A stretch of DNA of 64,000 nucleotides from Parascedosporium putredinis. Taxonomy: Eukaryota > Ascomycota > Sordariomycetes > Microascales > Microascaceae. Position numbers and translations under genes: made by a program. Numbering within the stretch: the first letter of the stretch is position 1; each line of letters starts with the position of its first letter. Positions 1 to 12,150 of this stretch are shown in pieces. The notes beneath the pieces are model-generated. The model was not told the origin of the DNA, did no database searches, and saw only the letters and a program-made list of their open reading frames with translations. The DNA lies in the NCBI GenBank assembly GCA_949357655.1, contig CASHTG010000016.1:558001-622000 (forward strand), written 5' to 3'.

Positions 1-542
1 GGTGGCATGGTTTACGAGTACACCCAGGAGAAGAACAACTACGGTCTTGTCCAACTCGACGACGAGGGCAACGCCGAGCTTCTGGTCGACTATAACACGC
101 TCGCCCAGCGATATGGTGCTCTCGACTTCGATGCCCTCTACTCCCAGAAGGCTGGCGACGACACCCCGAGCCCGTGACCTGCGATGCTAAGCTCATTACC
201 CAAAAGGGTTTCGATACCAACTTCACTATCCCCGACATGCCTTCCGACAACTCGAATGAGATTCTCAACCGCGGTGTCAGGCCCGCCCCCGTTGGCAAGC
301 TTGTCGAGGTCACTGAGCTCGTCACTCCCCACAAGGTCACCGATACCGACGGCAACGAGCTCACCAATGTTGGTATCAAGGTCGTTCCCGACAACGGCTG
401 GAACAAGCCCGGTGTGAACACCGCTTTTGCCGTTGGCGCTGGTGTTGACGGCGCTTCCAGCAGCGACGAGGAGGATGCCGGTGCTTTCCTCCGCCCTACT
501 CTTCTCGCGCTCGCTCTTCCCGCGATCGCTTACTTCCTGTAA
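1..542 (+). CDS. 3' end of GEL/GAS1-type beta-1,3-glucanosyltransferase (GH72), GPI-anchored; apparent frameshift
   Basis: The window opens inside a coding region (frame of base 1, GGMVYEYTQEKNNYGLV) that matches the end of the GH72 catalytic domain. The linker starting VTCDAKLI and GFDTNFTIP then follows in another frame from base 174. The family elongates and remodels beta-1,3-glucan at the outer face of the plasma membrane. The tail after TFAVGAGV is Ser/Asp/Glu-rich and ends in the hydrophobic LLALALPAIAYFL, a GPI-attachment signal. No Cys-rich CBM43 module follows the catalytic domain, so it resembles GEL1/GEL2-type rather than GEL4-type enzymes. The first frame hits TGA at 175-177. One missing base near 164-174, in a CCCCG/CCC context, would join the frames, so I take it as a sequencing deletion. 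The stop is TAA at 540-542 and the 5' part is outside the window. Confidence 0.85.
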
Positions 543-1823
543 GCGATTCTATGCGCTGAGATGGGGGTGAGGTGGCTGGCTGGTTGAATGAGGGGTCGAT
601 CCCCTCGGGCGAGCAGTCATGTCGTTGAATGCGGAATGTTTTGCTTTATTGTCAAGCGCGCCTGGCCTTTGTTTATGTAAATACCGTACGCCTCGTGTGT
701 TGTGTTTTGGCTACTTGTGCTGTCGTGAGTGTGTAAGTTGAGGCTCCCTCGTAATAGGGAAGGGGTAGTGGTGAAGTGTCAAGAGTGTAATGGGGATGGA
801 GATGTAGACGGAGGGGAGACAAGGTGCAATAAATAACTGTCAACGAATCGGTTTTTGCTTGTGAGCGTGCCTGTGCGTGGCTATGTGCTAACTGTTCCAT
901 GTCTCTACGTATGTAATCCACTGAGCATCCCGAAAGCTAATACGGCCCAATCTATCTCTCTTTCCCTCCTCGTGACCGGAGCCATGGCCGTCCAGGAGTT
1001 TGGCATGGCGTCGCGTCGCACATACGTAGGCATGTGGAGTCTGGGTGGAGAGCCCAAAGGGAGGAGGGAGGCAAGGCATGAAAAATGATGGGCTTGGAAT
1101 TCCTTGGCCCGCGCCAGTGTATCCGTGTATGTACAGCGCGCGGTCATGTTCATGATCCATTCCCAACTTTTCTTTTGCCCCCAACAATGACGATCAAAAG
1201 GGGGGAACGTAGGTCGAAAAGCTCCTCGCGCGAAATACAGCATGGTCTAGGCGAGAGATGCCAATGCTGTCGGGAGGAGAGAGTTCCCATACCCAAGGAA
1301 CCCGGACCCGATGACGGAGGGACATGGAATACACCCGAGGCAAAGGACGCAGAGTGAAGCGAGAGCTCGTGTCGGCACGCTCACGAGGTACGGCATGTGG
1401 TGTCACCGAAATCTACATGCAAGGGCGCGAAAAGCAAGACAGCGAGGACAGAGCACATAGCAGCACACAGCAAGTGGAAGGGAAAAAAAAAAAGGGGGTG
1501 GGACAGAGAATAGGTTGCAAAAGTCTTTAGTGTAGCTCGATTCTTCTATCACCGATACCTAAAGAATAGTTGCGCAAAAAGGTTCTTTATCATCATCCGT
1601 TCCTTACGTAGTCGTACCAACCCACACGCCTCGTTTCCGTTTACTGCCGCCGGTCCGGTTCTCCAAAAAAAAGATAAAAAAGAGGATGATCTTCCTTTTC
1701 TCTTTTACTATTTTATAAAAAAAAAAAAAAAAAGGGTGGTTTAAGGTTTATTGTTGTGCGCTTGGGGAGGGGGATATAATAGTATGTTGAGTCTTGCGTG
1801 AGCTGTTTATGCTTCTGGGAGAC
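543..1823. other. Convergent 3' intergenic region between the GEL gene and acl2
   Basis: The two flanking genes point towards each other, so this stretch should hold both 3' UTRs. It contains an A-rich tract at 1717-1734 on the + strand (T-rich in the sense of acl2) about 90 bases past the acl2 stop. Short ORFs here have no recognisable domain. Confidence 0.6.
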
Positions 1824-4009
1824 TTAACCCTGGAACTCGGGAACCTGGTTCTCCTCCCACCTGCCGGGGACGAGGGCAAGGGGGACGATGCCAGACACGT
1901 GCATCTCGGGACCGAACACCCTGGCGTTGAGTCCCAGTTCTTGGGTAGCGGCCTTGAGGTTCTTAAGACCCTCCTGGTAGTTGGGGCCGGCACGACGGAC
2001 CCAGATCTGGACATTGTGCTCGATAAGCTGGGGAGCAAAATCCCGAAGGGCGCGGATGAGACCCTTGAAGGTGCTGGCAACGTTGGTGAAGTTGGCAATA
2101 CCACCACCGATGAAGAGAACCTTGCCCTTGTCGGACATGGGCGCCCTGAGCATGAGGTCGAGAACAGTGCGGGCGTAGTGATAGGTCTGAGACTCGGTAG
2201 GCGCACCCGAGTACTCACCATAGTTGGCGAGCTCGTCGGCGAAGCCGGCGGAGGCGATGGCATCGGCGTAAACGACCGAGGCACCACCACCGGCGACGAG
2301 GGTCCAGATACGGCCAGCAGGGTTCAGGACGGTGAGCTTAAGAGAGGCGCCAGTCTTGGCATCAAGCTCGGCGATGTACGCCTCCTCCTTGGTGAGCTCA
2401 CGACCAAAGGGGGCAGGGAACTCCATGGGAGGGCCCGCATCAATGTTCACCTTGTCACCCGCAGGAGCAACGTTGGTGAGGCCAAGAGCGGCAGGCGACC
2501 TCGCAATAGCCCACTTAACACCGCACTCGAAGTCGGCAGTCTGATCCAACTTGGCAGCGAGATCGAGGAAGTGGACGGCGGCTGAGGTACCCTCTGCATT
2601 GGGGATGACAACGAGGGGGTTAATCTCGAGATATGTGAATTGGCAGTCAACATAGACGCCGTAAAGACGGGTGATGAAGTCGACGAGGACCTTGTGGACA
2701 CCCTCGGGGACGTGCTTGAGGAGACCCTCGGCGATTTCCCTGTTGGAAGGGTATTGTGAGAGGTCGACGGGGATGAGAAGCTTCTCAGCCTTCTCATCGA
2801 CGTCACCAACATCGACACCACCCTCGTGAGTGAAGAGGATCCAGTCGCCCTAGAAAAAGCACCAGTCGTGTTAGTTCACTGTCGTGCTAGCGAAAAAGAA
2901 AAAAAGATTATAGGGTGTTGGGTCTGTGGTGGGGCCCTTGCGCGGGACTACCGGCTGGGCTATAGCGGGTTTTCCAAAAGGTGGCATCCGTTCGTCCGTG
3001 GGCGAGTCAGCGGGCCACTTTCCAAAACAATGGAGGAAGCTGCCGGATCGCAGAAAAAAGCCGCCTATTTATAACGGCTTGCGTTTCCGGATCCCACAAC
3101 TTCCAACTGCAATTGTTTTCTTGACAAGCGACCGACGGGAAAAGACAAAAAAGAAGCCTTTTTCCTCTTCCTTTTCGATACTGTCTGGAGCAAACCCGCC
3201 CGTTCAACTTGGCCCCGTCGCACACCTTTCACCTCGCGATGCGAACCACCTTTCACCCTCTGCCCACGGCCACAATGCCGTGTGTAATTTGTGGAAAAGG
3301 CTTGATTTTGGGTTTGGGGTAGAGACTTACATCACGGACGGAGTTTATGCAAATGTAATACTCCTGGTCTTGCTCGTGCCTCACGAAGGGCTCGACTGCA
3401 TCGCCTTTTATCAGTACTCATGCCTCGCATACCCAGTCTCATACCCCCGAGGGAAGGCGCTTACCCAAGAAGTTGCGAAGGACACCAGAGACGTGCTCGA
3501 CCTGCTGCTCCGTGCCGGCGCGCGCGGCAACCCAGGCCCTGGCCTCGGCCCAGGTCTTGTTTAGGGCAAGGAGGCCGCTCTTTCCTCGTCGCTTGATACT
3601 AAAGAATGCGTTAGCAAGCCGCCCAGCTTCATCAACTGTCTCAAATGGCAGGGCTAGACGGAGCAGCAGCATCCCGCCCCCATAAAGGACGACGGGCGCC
3701 CATGGTCATTTTCGGCCTCCTCCTAAGTGCCCCTTGCGCAGTCAACCGGAGTTGCAGATTTAACTCACAGCATGTCGGGCTTGGCTACAAATCGAGCATC
3801 GGCCTGAAGGAGCCAAGGGTAGGTGACCTCGGCCTGGTTGAGCACATCCTCGACCTCAGCATCCTCGGGAAAGTTGAGAGTCGCCAACCTGGGGGAGGGT
3901 TGTGCTTGGTGGGAGCGGCGAGAGGGCTGGGCTTGATGGGCTTGGAGCGGGTGAGGTGGTAGTTGAGGATGGCCTTGCCATCGGCCTCAAGAATCGACTT
4001 CGCCGACAT
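1824..4009 (-). CDS. acl2: ATP-citrate lyase subunit 2 (ATP-grasp/citrate-binding subunit)
   Basis: This matches the N-terminal half of animal ACLY. With the acl1 product it converts citrate, CoA and ATP to acetyl-CoA and oxaloacetate in the cytosol. Four exons read complement(1824..2849, 3331..3395, 3465..3598, 3769..4009) with GT-AG introns of 481, 69 and 170 nt. The start [19 protein letters not shown] is typical of the family. [15 protein letters not shown], the ATP-grasp stretch LEINPLVV and the Gly-rich [14 protein letters not shown] follow in order. The length is about 488 aa, normal for fungal ACL2. Exon 1 changes frame at a run of five G (3891-3895, + strand) after KHNPPP. One more base restores [17 protein letters not shown], so this is an apparent 1-nt deletion. 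The gene is divergent from acl1, and co-regulation from the shared 3.9 kb interval is likely but inferred. Confidence 0.93.
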
Positions 4010-7000
4010 TATGGGTTTATTACGAAAAATCTGTCCAAAATCCGATTGTCAGCAATGTCTCTTTTCGACGGGCCCGGATGTGCGAGTGTGGTTGTTTGGC
4101 AGGTAATGGCAACTTCTGTTCTGCGTGGCTCGCTGCGATGTCGCAACTGGGGAGCGCCAGGGCACACCAAAAACCATCCCACCAGCTGTGCAGCAGTGAG
4201 GGGCACATGAGAAGCTCCCGGCGCGGAAAAAAAGAATGAAGAGACCTACAAATGGGAAAACGACAATGAGACGACGTCAAGCTATGCTTCGCAAATACCA
4301 ACTTGAAAGCTACGAGGATTTCGAAGTTGCTCAGAAGAGTGAGGGTTGATGAGAAGGGGTGGAGGAGATGGAGAAGTGCTGGATGGTGGATGATGGGAAG
4401 CTCGAGGGGAGGGGAGGAATTGTCTGACCAGGTCGACCTCCAAAAAAAAAAAAAAGAACTTGGGAAAAAAGAAAAAAACCGGCGTATGGTACGGAGGTAC
4501 CCAAAGGATAGCAGCAGGGGTTCAACAGGGCACGAGAAGATGGAAGCAGAAGGCGGTGGACAACGCAAGAGGAGCCAGAAAGGAACCTCAATGAGACTTT
4601 GGGAACTGGATTGATGAGGTCAACCTCCAAGGTGAGTCCGCCCTTTTTCGTGGTTCGGTTTCCCCAACCTGCTCTTCTGGTTCTCTGTTTCTCTAGGCGA
4701 CCATGGCCTTCTCTGGTCTCCCTAATCCGTCTCAATATTTTGTTGGATTGATGGACCGTTCGTCAGTTCGCTAGTGCGGTGACGGATCCAAAGCAAGCCA
4801 GGACTTTGTTGCCGTTCCCATCAACAAATGTCAACATTGAGTGGTGAGTGCCACAAAGCTTCGTTTAGTGCCCCTCAATCCATCCCCCTCCAACCCGCGC
4901 GCCCCCTCTTATCCATGCTGTCCCCACCCCTGGGCGGCGATGGCGACGGATGGCGGGTTGCTCCTGAAAATTTTGGGGCGGTCTAGGCTTGGGTGTGGTG
5001 GGGAGCTCCAGCCCAAGCCGGAGGGGCAAGCTCAATGGACAATGCACTAGTGGTGTAAGGTACCAGTACATGGTGACGAGGAAACTTTTTGCCCAACGTT
5101 TGTTGAGAAATTAAACAATCGAACCTTTTTATTCTTCTGCCTGCGTCTAGTGTAGCAGGAATCGTTGGCGTTCGAGTTTGAGTCTGATCTCAGTGCGAGC
5201 TGGGAAAACCCGGCACACGACCTCCAGTCGGAGTCGTGGTGGTACCGCTGACCATCGAGGGATAGGGGATAGGGGTTCAATGTTGGGCTGGACAGGAAGA
5301 GGAAAAAAAGAAAAAAAAGAAAAAAGGCCCGCCAAATTTTCGCAAAACGAGAATTCAACTATTCATAGCCTGGCGAGTGCCGAGGCCATGCTTGGCGGGT
5401 CCTTTTTTGTTCCCTTTTGGTTCTCTTTCTTTCCTTCCCTTTGCGCTTAGCTCTGCTCTCTTCTCTTCGGGCTTTTGTTTTCTTTTTTTCTGTTTTTCCT
5501 TTCTTTTTCCCCGATGCATCTAAAAGTTCGGAATTGTCTCACCACCACCTTGTCAGCTCGTGTTCAACGTTCCTCTAAAGTCAGAGGCTGAGCAAGGCTG
5601 AGGAAGCGCTGGTGGGGTATTAGAGCTATTCCGCCGTTCACTAAGGGAACTTTGAAGGATGGCCAGCCAGCCAGCGCTGAGTGCGGTGCACAGGGCAGGG
5701 GCCGGGGCAACCCCACGGACTCTTGCCCTGGGCTGGCAGGGGGACTGTCTCAGTGGCTGATGGAGGGGACTGGCACCGGACGGCTCCGGATTGCGGACAT
5801 TGCGCACGAGGCGTGGAGTTTTCCGATCCCTCCAGGGGCAGTTCGCGGGCGGGATTTTGACGCCATTTTGTCGTATTCCGCTTCTTACACGCTCACACAG
5901 ACACCCACACACACATCCGCACACACAAGCCCCCATTTCCAACTGGAAGCTTCCACCATCTAAGCCTTGCCTTCCTCATTTGGAGGGGCTCTTATCACTC
6001 ACGTCCACTCCTTCCCTCCCGTTTTCAGATGCATCTCTACATCCATTGTAATGGCTGTATTATTTGGTCCCCTTCCTTTTGTCGCAGCCCCTTCCCTTTT
6101 TTTTTTTTATTCTTCGCTGTTCCCTCTCGTGGCGTTGACACACGCTCTTTTCGTTGACCGGATCCAAGGCAAGGTGGTGGTCAATCCAAATCAGTGGTCC
6201 GATGGGGTCGGCAAGTATTGGTACAAGGCATTAATTAAACCAGGTACCAAGCTACCCCCTACCCCCTACCCCCTTGTCGACTCATCACGAATTGATCCCA
6301 GCAACCAAAGTGCTGGGCAATTCAACAGGTCTCAAAAAAGTTGAGAAGCGGCGGCTGAGCTTGGTGGGGATCTGCCCAACCTTCGCACCCGCCTTGATTG
6401 GATTTCGCACCCGTGCTGGATTTGATCTGGCTGGCCTGGCCTGTGCCTGCGCTGGCGTTCATCAGTCTTCGGCTCAGGGTCCGAGACTTCTCTCTGCTTA
6501 TCATGCACCCTCGAAAGCTTGAGGATTTGGCGCCGTGATTTAGCTTGGTGTGGTGGTGTCCGACCTGGCTTGAACGGGTATTGCCACGGATTGTCTTTGT
6601 CGTTTATTTTACCGTGACTTTTCCTGGCTGTGTTGCTTACGGCCTTTTGTTAATTACGGGCCTCGTCATCCGTTATTGTGCATGCTAACATTGAATTATT
6701 GCAAGCAGATGCCATTGAGCTTTGCGGAGGATTCAATGTTGTGTACGCGTTCGAGATCTATTCCAGACCGCAATTTGTATCAGCGCTGACGTGTGCCAAC
6801 AAGAAGGTCGCGGGGAAAACGGGCACCGCACCTCGACGGATTGAGCGTCCCTTGCTGCAGACACGGACAAGAGCTTCCCCAACCCGACCCCACCCACACC
6901 CCCAACCACACATCCCTACCGGGTGAGAATCCGCCCTCTCGAGCGACCCTCAAAATTCACACCCTCAGCAGAAGCAGTTGAGGCGAAGGAGGAGGGAAAA

Positions 7001-7922
7001 AAACCTTGGCTTGCTGGGAGAATCCACACCGTCTAGGGCCAGTACTTCGTGGCGGATACGGCCACGCTCTCTTTGCAGCGATCAATGGATACATTGATCA
7101 ATCAGGCAAAGCGAGGTCCGAAGTACCTAGCGTGTCCACTCAAGTTCAAACTAGCTTCTGAGGTTGGCATTGGAGTTTTGTCGTGCGTCCCAACCCGCCG
7201 CCAGAGTTACCTAGGCCATCCCACCCTTTTCGGCCTCGACAACAGAACAGCTCAACTTGGGTCCTACCTTCCTCCTCCAAAATCGGGAAAACCAAAGCAA
7301 AAAAATCCCATCTCATTCTCCTTCCCATTCCTCATCTTCCCTTCCTCACATTTCATCCATCTCGTGAGATCTGCGTTTGCTTTCCTCGCAGCAACATCTC
7401 GAATCGTCTCGATCGTCTGGAGCTTCCAAATAGCTTTGATAGGTATGGTTGCTCGGTGCCCCCCTTTTCTTCTCCTGCTGCATTCCCACCGTCCACCTTC
7501 CCCCACCTGTGTCGAGCCATGCAACTGCGATAGCGGCCCTGTTGATGTGCGCAACCGAAAATTTTTGTTGGACGTTGCGACTGGAGACTGCTGCATTGCT
7601 TGGAAGAGAGAGACCCATCTCTTCCCTCCAATTTCCTTGAGGCATCATTTCCTTGCCAGACTCAAACTCCTCTCGTCTGCTTCCTCCCCCACCATCACCT
7701 CTTCCCCTCCCCCAAAATAGCTGCAGCCCTCGCGTGATTGCTTCCACACAACGCTCTTCCTGCGAACGCTCACAAGAGACCGAGGAAAACACAACCAGAA
7801 GGCTCAAAAGACCGACAATAGCTAACTCTTCACCGTGTTTGGTGGCTCCCTTTTAGACACGATACTCTAAACTAGCTCTCCTTTTTTCTTTTTTACAATC
7901 ACCGTCTCCTTGACTTGCAACC
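4010..7922. promoter_or_regulatory. 3.9 kb divergent intergenic region between acl2 and acl1
   Basis: The start codons of the two subunit genes bound this region, so it must contain both promoters and 5' leaders. The acl1-proximal part (about 7190-7520 and 7640-7730) is pyrimidine-rich on the + strand, as fungal 5' leaders often are. The acl2-proximal part around 4331-4560 is purine-rich on the + strand, which mirrors this. Other contents are a CA-rich patch at 5890-5930, three CCCCTAC-like heptamers at 6251-6275 and one ATTGATCAAT palindrome at 7093-7102. A 223-codon ORF at 7049-7720 looks like chance reading of leader sequence. Transcription start sites and leader introns cannot be fixed from sequence alone. 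Confidence 0.6.
6251..6275. repeat. Short tandem repeat, CCCCTAC heptamer x3
   Basis: Three near-perfect copies of a C-rich heptamer. It is not the fungal telomere unit (CCCTAA/TTAGGG) and lies inside a normal gene neighbourhood, so it is probably a simple repeat. Confidence 0.7.
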
Positions 7923-10022
7923 ATGACCACCGCTTCCACACCCAGCGGCGCCAAGCCGTCGACGTTGTCTGCTAACGACAACATTCGTCGCTTCGCGGCC
8001 CCCAGCAGGCCTCTGAGCCCTCTTCCCTCTCACGCTCTTTTCCACAACAAGACGAGATGCTTCGTGTACGGCCTCCAGCCCCGCGCCGTCCAGGGCATGC
8101 TTGACTTTGACTTCATCTGCAAGCGCTCCACCCCTTCCGTAGCGGGCATCATCTACACCTTTGGTGGCCAGTTCGTCAGCAAGATGTACTGGGGAACTAG
8201 CGAGACTCTCCTCCCCGTCTACCAGGAGGTTTCCAAGGCCATTGCCAAGCACCCCGAAGTCGATGTTGTCGTCAACTTCGCCTCCTCCAGGAGCGTCTAC
8301 AGCTCTACTTTGGAGCTCATGGAGAACCCCCAGATCAAGACCATTGCCATTATTGCCGAAGGTGTGCCCGAGCGTGTAAGTCATTACCTGAAGAGCGAGA
8401 GCGAAAAGAGAGAGAGAGAGAGAGACTGCTTTTGAATGCCCTGTCATGATGAGCCAAGCTAACTCGGCATTTTCTTTTCTCTCGTCATTTAGCGTGCGCG
8501 TGAGATTGCCCACATCGCCCAGCAGAAGGGTGTCACCATCATCGGTCCTGCTACCGTCGGTGGCATCAAGCCCGGTTGCTTCAAGATTGGTAACACTGGT
8601 GGTATGATGGACAACATCGTCGCCTCCAAGCTCTACCGCAAGGGTTCCGTCGGCTATGTCTCCAAGTCTGGTGGTATGTCCAACGAACTCAACAACATCG
8701 TCTCCCAGAACACGGATGGTGTCTACGAGGGTGTCGCCATTGGTGGTGATAGGTATCCTGGTACCACCTTCATCGACCATTTGCTCCGCTACCAGGCCGA
8801 CGATGACTGCAAGATTCTCTTGCTTCTCGGCGAGGTTGGTGGTGTCGAGGAATACAAGGTCATCGAGGCTGTTAAGCAGGGCATCATTACCAAGCCCATT
8901 GTCGCTTGGGCCATCGGTACCTGCGCTAGCATGTTCAAGACCGAGGTGCAGTTCGGCCACGCCGGTGCCTTTGCCAACTCGCAGCTCGAGACGGCAGCCA
9001 TGAAGAACAAGATGATGAAGGAGGCTGGTTTCTTCGTCCCCGAGACTTTCGAGGATCTCCCCTCGCTCCTCAAGTCTGTTTACCAGAAGCTTGTCAAGGA
9101 CAAGACCATCATCCCTCAGCCCGAGCCTGCCGTTCCCAAGATCCCCATTGACTACTCTTGGGCCCAGGAGCTCGGCCTCGTCAGGAAGCCTGCCGCCTTC
9201 ATCTCCACCATCTCCGATGACCGTGGCCAGGAGCTCCTGTACGCCGGTATGCCCATCTCGGACGTCTTCAGGGAGGATATTGGCATCGGTGGTGTCATGT
9301 CGCTCCTGTGGTTCAGGCGCCGTCTTCCCGACTACGCCTCCAAGTTCCTCGAGATGGTTCTCATGCTTACTGCCGACCACGGTCCCGCCGTGTCTGGTGC
9401 CATGAACACCATCATTACTACCCGTGCCGGCAAGGACCTCATCAGCGCCCTTGTCAGCGGTCTTTTGACCATCGGCTCCCGCTTCGGTGGTGCGCTAGAT
9501 GGCGCCGCCGAGGAGTTCACCAAGGCTTTCGACAAGGGTCTCAGCCCCCGCGAGTTCGTCGACAACATGAGGAAGGCGAACAAGCTCATTCCCGGTATCG
9601 GTCACCGTGTCAAGTCTCGCAACAACCCCGATCTCCGTGTCGAGCTCGTCAAGGAGTACGTCAAGGCCAAGTTCCCCTCGCACAAGATGCTCGAGTATGC
9701 CCTCGCTGTCGAGACTGTGACGACGTCCAAGAAGGACAACCTTATTCTCAACGTCGATGGCTGCATTGCTGTCTGCTTCGTTGATCTCATGAGGAACTGC
9801 GGTGCTTTCTCGGCTGAGGAGGCTGAGGACTATCTCCGCATGGGTGTCCTCAACGGTCTCTTCGTCCTCGGTCGCAGCATTGGTCTCATTGCCCATTACC
9901 TCGATCAGAAGCGACTCCGTACTGGGTTGTACCGTCATCCTTGGGATGACATCACCTACCTCCTCCCCAACCTCAAGTCTGGTCCTCCTGGAAACGAGGG
10001 TAGGGTCGAGGTTCAGATGTAG
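7923..10022 (+). CDS. acl1: ATP-citrate lyase subunit 1 (CoA-binding/citryl-CoA lyase subunit)
   Basis: Two exons, 7923..8375 and 8493..10022, give about 660 aa, collinear with the C-terminal half of animal ACLY. The intron carries an (AG)n run. Visible landmarks are [35 protein letters not shown], the phosphohistidine loop VQFGHAGA (His about residue 307) and a citrate-synthase-like C-terminus with [16 protein letters not shown] sequence (here [12 protein letters not shown]) and GIGHRVKS. The subunit accepts the citryl group and cleaves citryl-CoA to acetyl-CoA and oxaloacetate, which supplies lipid synthesis and protein acetylation. No frameshift is needed anywhere in the gene, unlike most neighbours. 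ATG 7923 is preceded by a CAACC leader context and begins [13 protein letters not shown]. The partner acl2 lies divergently 3.9 kb away. Confidence 0.96.
8407..8425. repeat. (AG)n microsatellite in acl1 intron
   Basis: Perfect AG dinucleotide run inside the single acl1 intron (8376-8492). Confidence 0.85.
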
Positions 10023-10999
10023 ACTAGACGATGATGAAATGGATGAGGTTTCAAAAGGATGGGATGGGTTAGAGCCGGGACTCGGCGTCGCTGTTTTCGC
10101 CCGTTGCCGTTGTTGCGGGATTCGCTTCGGCCGGGCAGCTCTTTGGCTTTCTAAAGCGAAAACATAGGCCTTGCGATGATTTTTTTATATCTTTTAGTCC
10201 TTTCTTTTTTTGGGCAAGCTGTTCTGTATGACGACGACTATAGTGTTAGGGAGCGTACATCAGAATCCCAGTAATGCAACGTGATCAAGTTGAAGCATGA
10301 TATTCATTGCCAATTCACAATACCATTTTGCCTGTGCAGCTGATATCCCACCAACTACTTCGTACAAATGAGCTACCAGGATTTTGTTCCTGCGAAAAAG
10401 CCTACGGCCAAGTAAGTAGCTTGGTAGTGAAGCTTGAGCCACTCAGGTTCGAATTCCCAACAGCGGGTGGTTACATAACTAATTGTGTGCTTAGTCATAC
10501 AGTATCAAATTTCTTCCCTTCCACGTGCAAAGCCAATCGTAGGCAATGAAGCTCAAGTCGCGATGCCTCGTTAAAAATCGCTTGCTTCACTATTAATTCT
10601 CATTGTTGCTTGTTCTTGGGAGGAATCAAGTGACACGCCATTGTCTCTCAGGACTGCTTCTGCCACCGTCTTCCACCCTTACGACCCGGATTTTCCTCTG
10701 TCGAACTAAAGTCTCCCCCTCAACGGACGGCCCAGCGCAAAATCGATCTCGATCTTTCGAGGAAGTCGAGCGGACAACGAGGGCAATAGCGGACTCGAAT
10801 CTACACTACGCTTCTAGAAAAAAATTGACCACACGAAAAACGAAGACGACGGCACAACGTCGCGAGAACGAAGAAGAATCTAAAACAAAGCGCTGTGAAG
10901 CCGACTACAAGACGCGCACACACACACACACACCCCAAAAAGGAGACGACACAAAAACGGCGACTTTGCCATTTCCAGCACGAACCAACAAGAGAAACA
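10023..10999. other. Intergenic region, acl1 3' side and uL30m 5' side
   Basis: This holds the acl1 3' UTR and the leader of the following gene. A (CA)n run lies at 10917-10933, shortly before the next start codon. A TAGCTTGGTAG / GGTTCGAA pair at 10416-10454 resembles tRNA A and B boxes but does not fold as a tRNA. I see no gene. Confidence 0.55.
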
Positions 11000-11275
11000 A
11001 TGTCCTTTTTCCGCATAACGCTGCACCGCTCGGCCATTGGCCTGCCGAAGCGCACGCGAGGCGTGCTCGCGGCGCTGGGTCTCCGACGGCGCAGCCAGGT
11101 GGTGTTCCACCCGGTGAGCGCGGACTTTGCGGGTATGATTATGAAGGTGAAGGAGCTGGTGAGGGTGCAGGAGGTGGAGAGGGCGATGACGAAGAAGGAG
11201 GTGACGGCGGAGAGGAGGCCGGATAGGGGGTTCGTCGTGGAGGGGAATGTGAGGAAGGGTGCGGAGGTGGCGTGA
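11000..11275 (+). CDS. Mitochondrial large-subunit ribosomal protein uL30m (yeast Mrpl33 type)
   Basis: A single 91-residue exon starts [23 protein letters not shown] and continues [30 protein letters not shown]. This is the bacterial L30 fold: the conserved R-S-xIG first strand, the GLxxR turn and the V..P.....G.I.KVKELV C-terminal helix. The protein sits in the mitochondrial ribosome. The extra 25 or so C-terminal residues ([12 protein letters not shown] and on) are usual in filamentous ascomycetes. ATG 11000 follows an A-rich Kozak-like context (GAAACAATG). The gene is convergent with eaf3. Codon usage is unusually rich in GTG/GAG compared with acl1. No frameshift is seen. Confidence 0.88.
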   Translation: MSFFRITLHRSAIGLPKRTRGVLAALGLRRRSQVVFHPVSADFAGMIMKVKELVRVQEVERAMTKKEVTAERRPDRGFVVEGNVRKGAEVA

Positions 11276-12150
11276 GGGGGGCGGAGGAGAGGGGAGGTTG
11301 TTGAGGGAGAGGCAAAAGGGAACACTCACACGCACTTGGTGACAGAGAGACGGGGGAGGAAATAAGAAAGCGTGGTGTATGAATATGTGTATACATTGGT
11401 CCCTTCCTGACGAGGGACTAGACTCCATGATATCATAGATTGTGATAATACTCCAAACTTGGCTAGAAGAGCCCGTATGGCTCGATTGTGTTGTTCCCAT
11501 TCAAGTTCGCTTGGTGCAGTGATGTAGCCAGACGCGGCGCTCTATGCGTGTAGTACACCGGCACAGCGTGATAATACAGACGGGTTGACAGATTGCAATA
11601 ACCCCGGCGCCTGAAAGGCTTCAATACTCATCATAAATCCCGACCAGAACTGATTACAGGCACCAACCCAGGCTTTAGCTCGCCAGACTCGCCTCTCGTT
11701 CCGCGGCGCCAAGGCAGCTGACCTAGGGGTTGCTACATATGCTCACTAGCTAGTATTATCTCGTGTTTTCCTTTTCCCTCGTTCTCCTTGCCGTTCGTCC
11801 CACTACCTATATAGAAGCAAAGGCAAACACACGTGCGGGGATGTCTCTCCCGGGATGCAAAGTAACAAAGACGCCTTTTTTTTCTCCCAGCGTAGTAGTT
11901 GTGAAACCGCCTCCAAGCTCCCCTCACACAGCAGAGAAACCCCAAAGGAGGTCGAGAAGAACCTTAATCCACCGCCAAAGCCCTAGCGCCATCGACTAGA
12001 AAGCTGAGATATAACAGAGAGGAAAAAAAGAAAGGACGGGAAGTGCGTAAACAAAGAGAGAAAGACAGGAAGAGGAGAACAGGAACAAGAAGAGACGGGA
12101 GCATGCAAATGGGGAAGAAGAAAAAGGTTTCGGATGTGTGGGCTGGCTCC
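11276..12150. other. Convergent intergenic region, uL30m and eaf3 3' ends
   Basis: Probably 3' UTRs of both genes. No ORF here shows conserved sequence. Confidence 0.5.

Noticed and set aside
1794..2585. Long ORF antisense to acl2
   Set aside because: A shadow of the GC-rich acl2 codons; it reads as Gly/Glu/Leu-rich sequence without homology.
6251..6275. Telomere-like C-rich heptamers
   Set aside because: The unit is CCCCTAC, only three copies, internal to the chromosome between housekeeping genes.
7049..7720. 223-codon ORF upstream of acl1
   Set aside because: It has Pro/Ser/His-rich composition of translated C/T-rich leader, no domain, and sits where the acl1 leader must be.
7899..9380. 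493-codon ORF antisense to acl1
   Set aside because: An antisense shadow created by codon bias in acl1, and it runs through the acl1 intron.
10413..10460. tRNA A/B-box-like pair
   Set aside because: The boxes are only about 30 bases apart and the T stem does not form.
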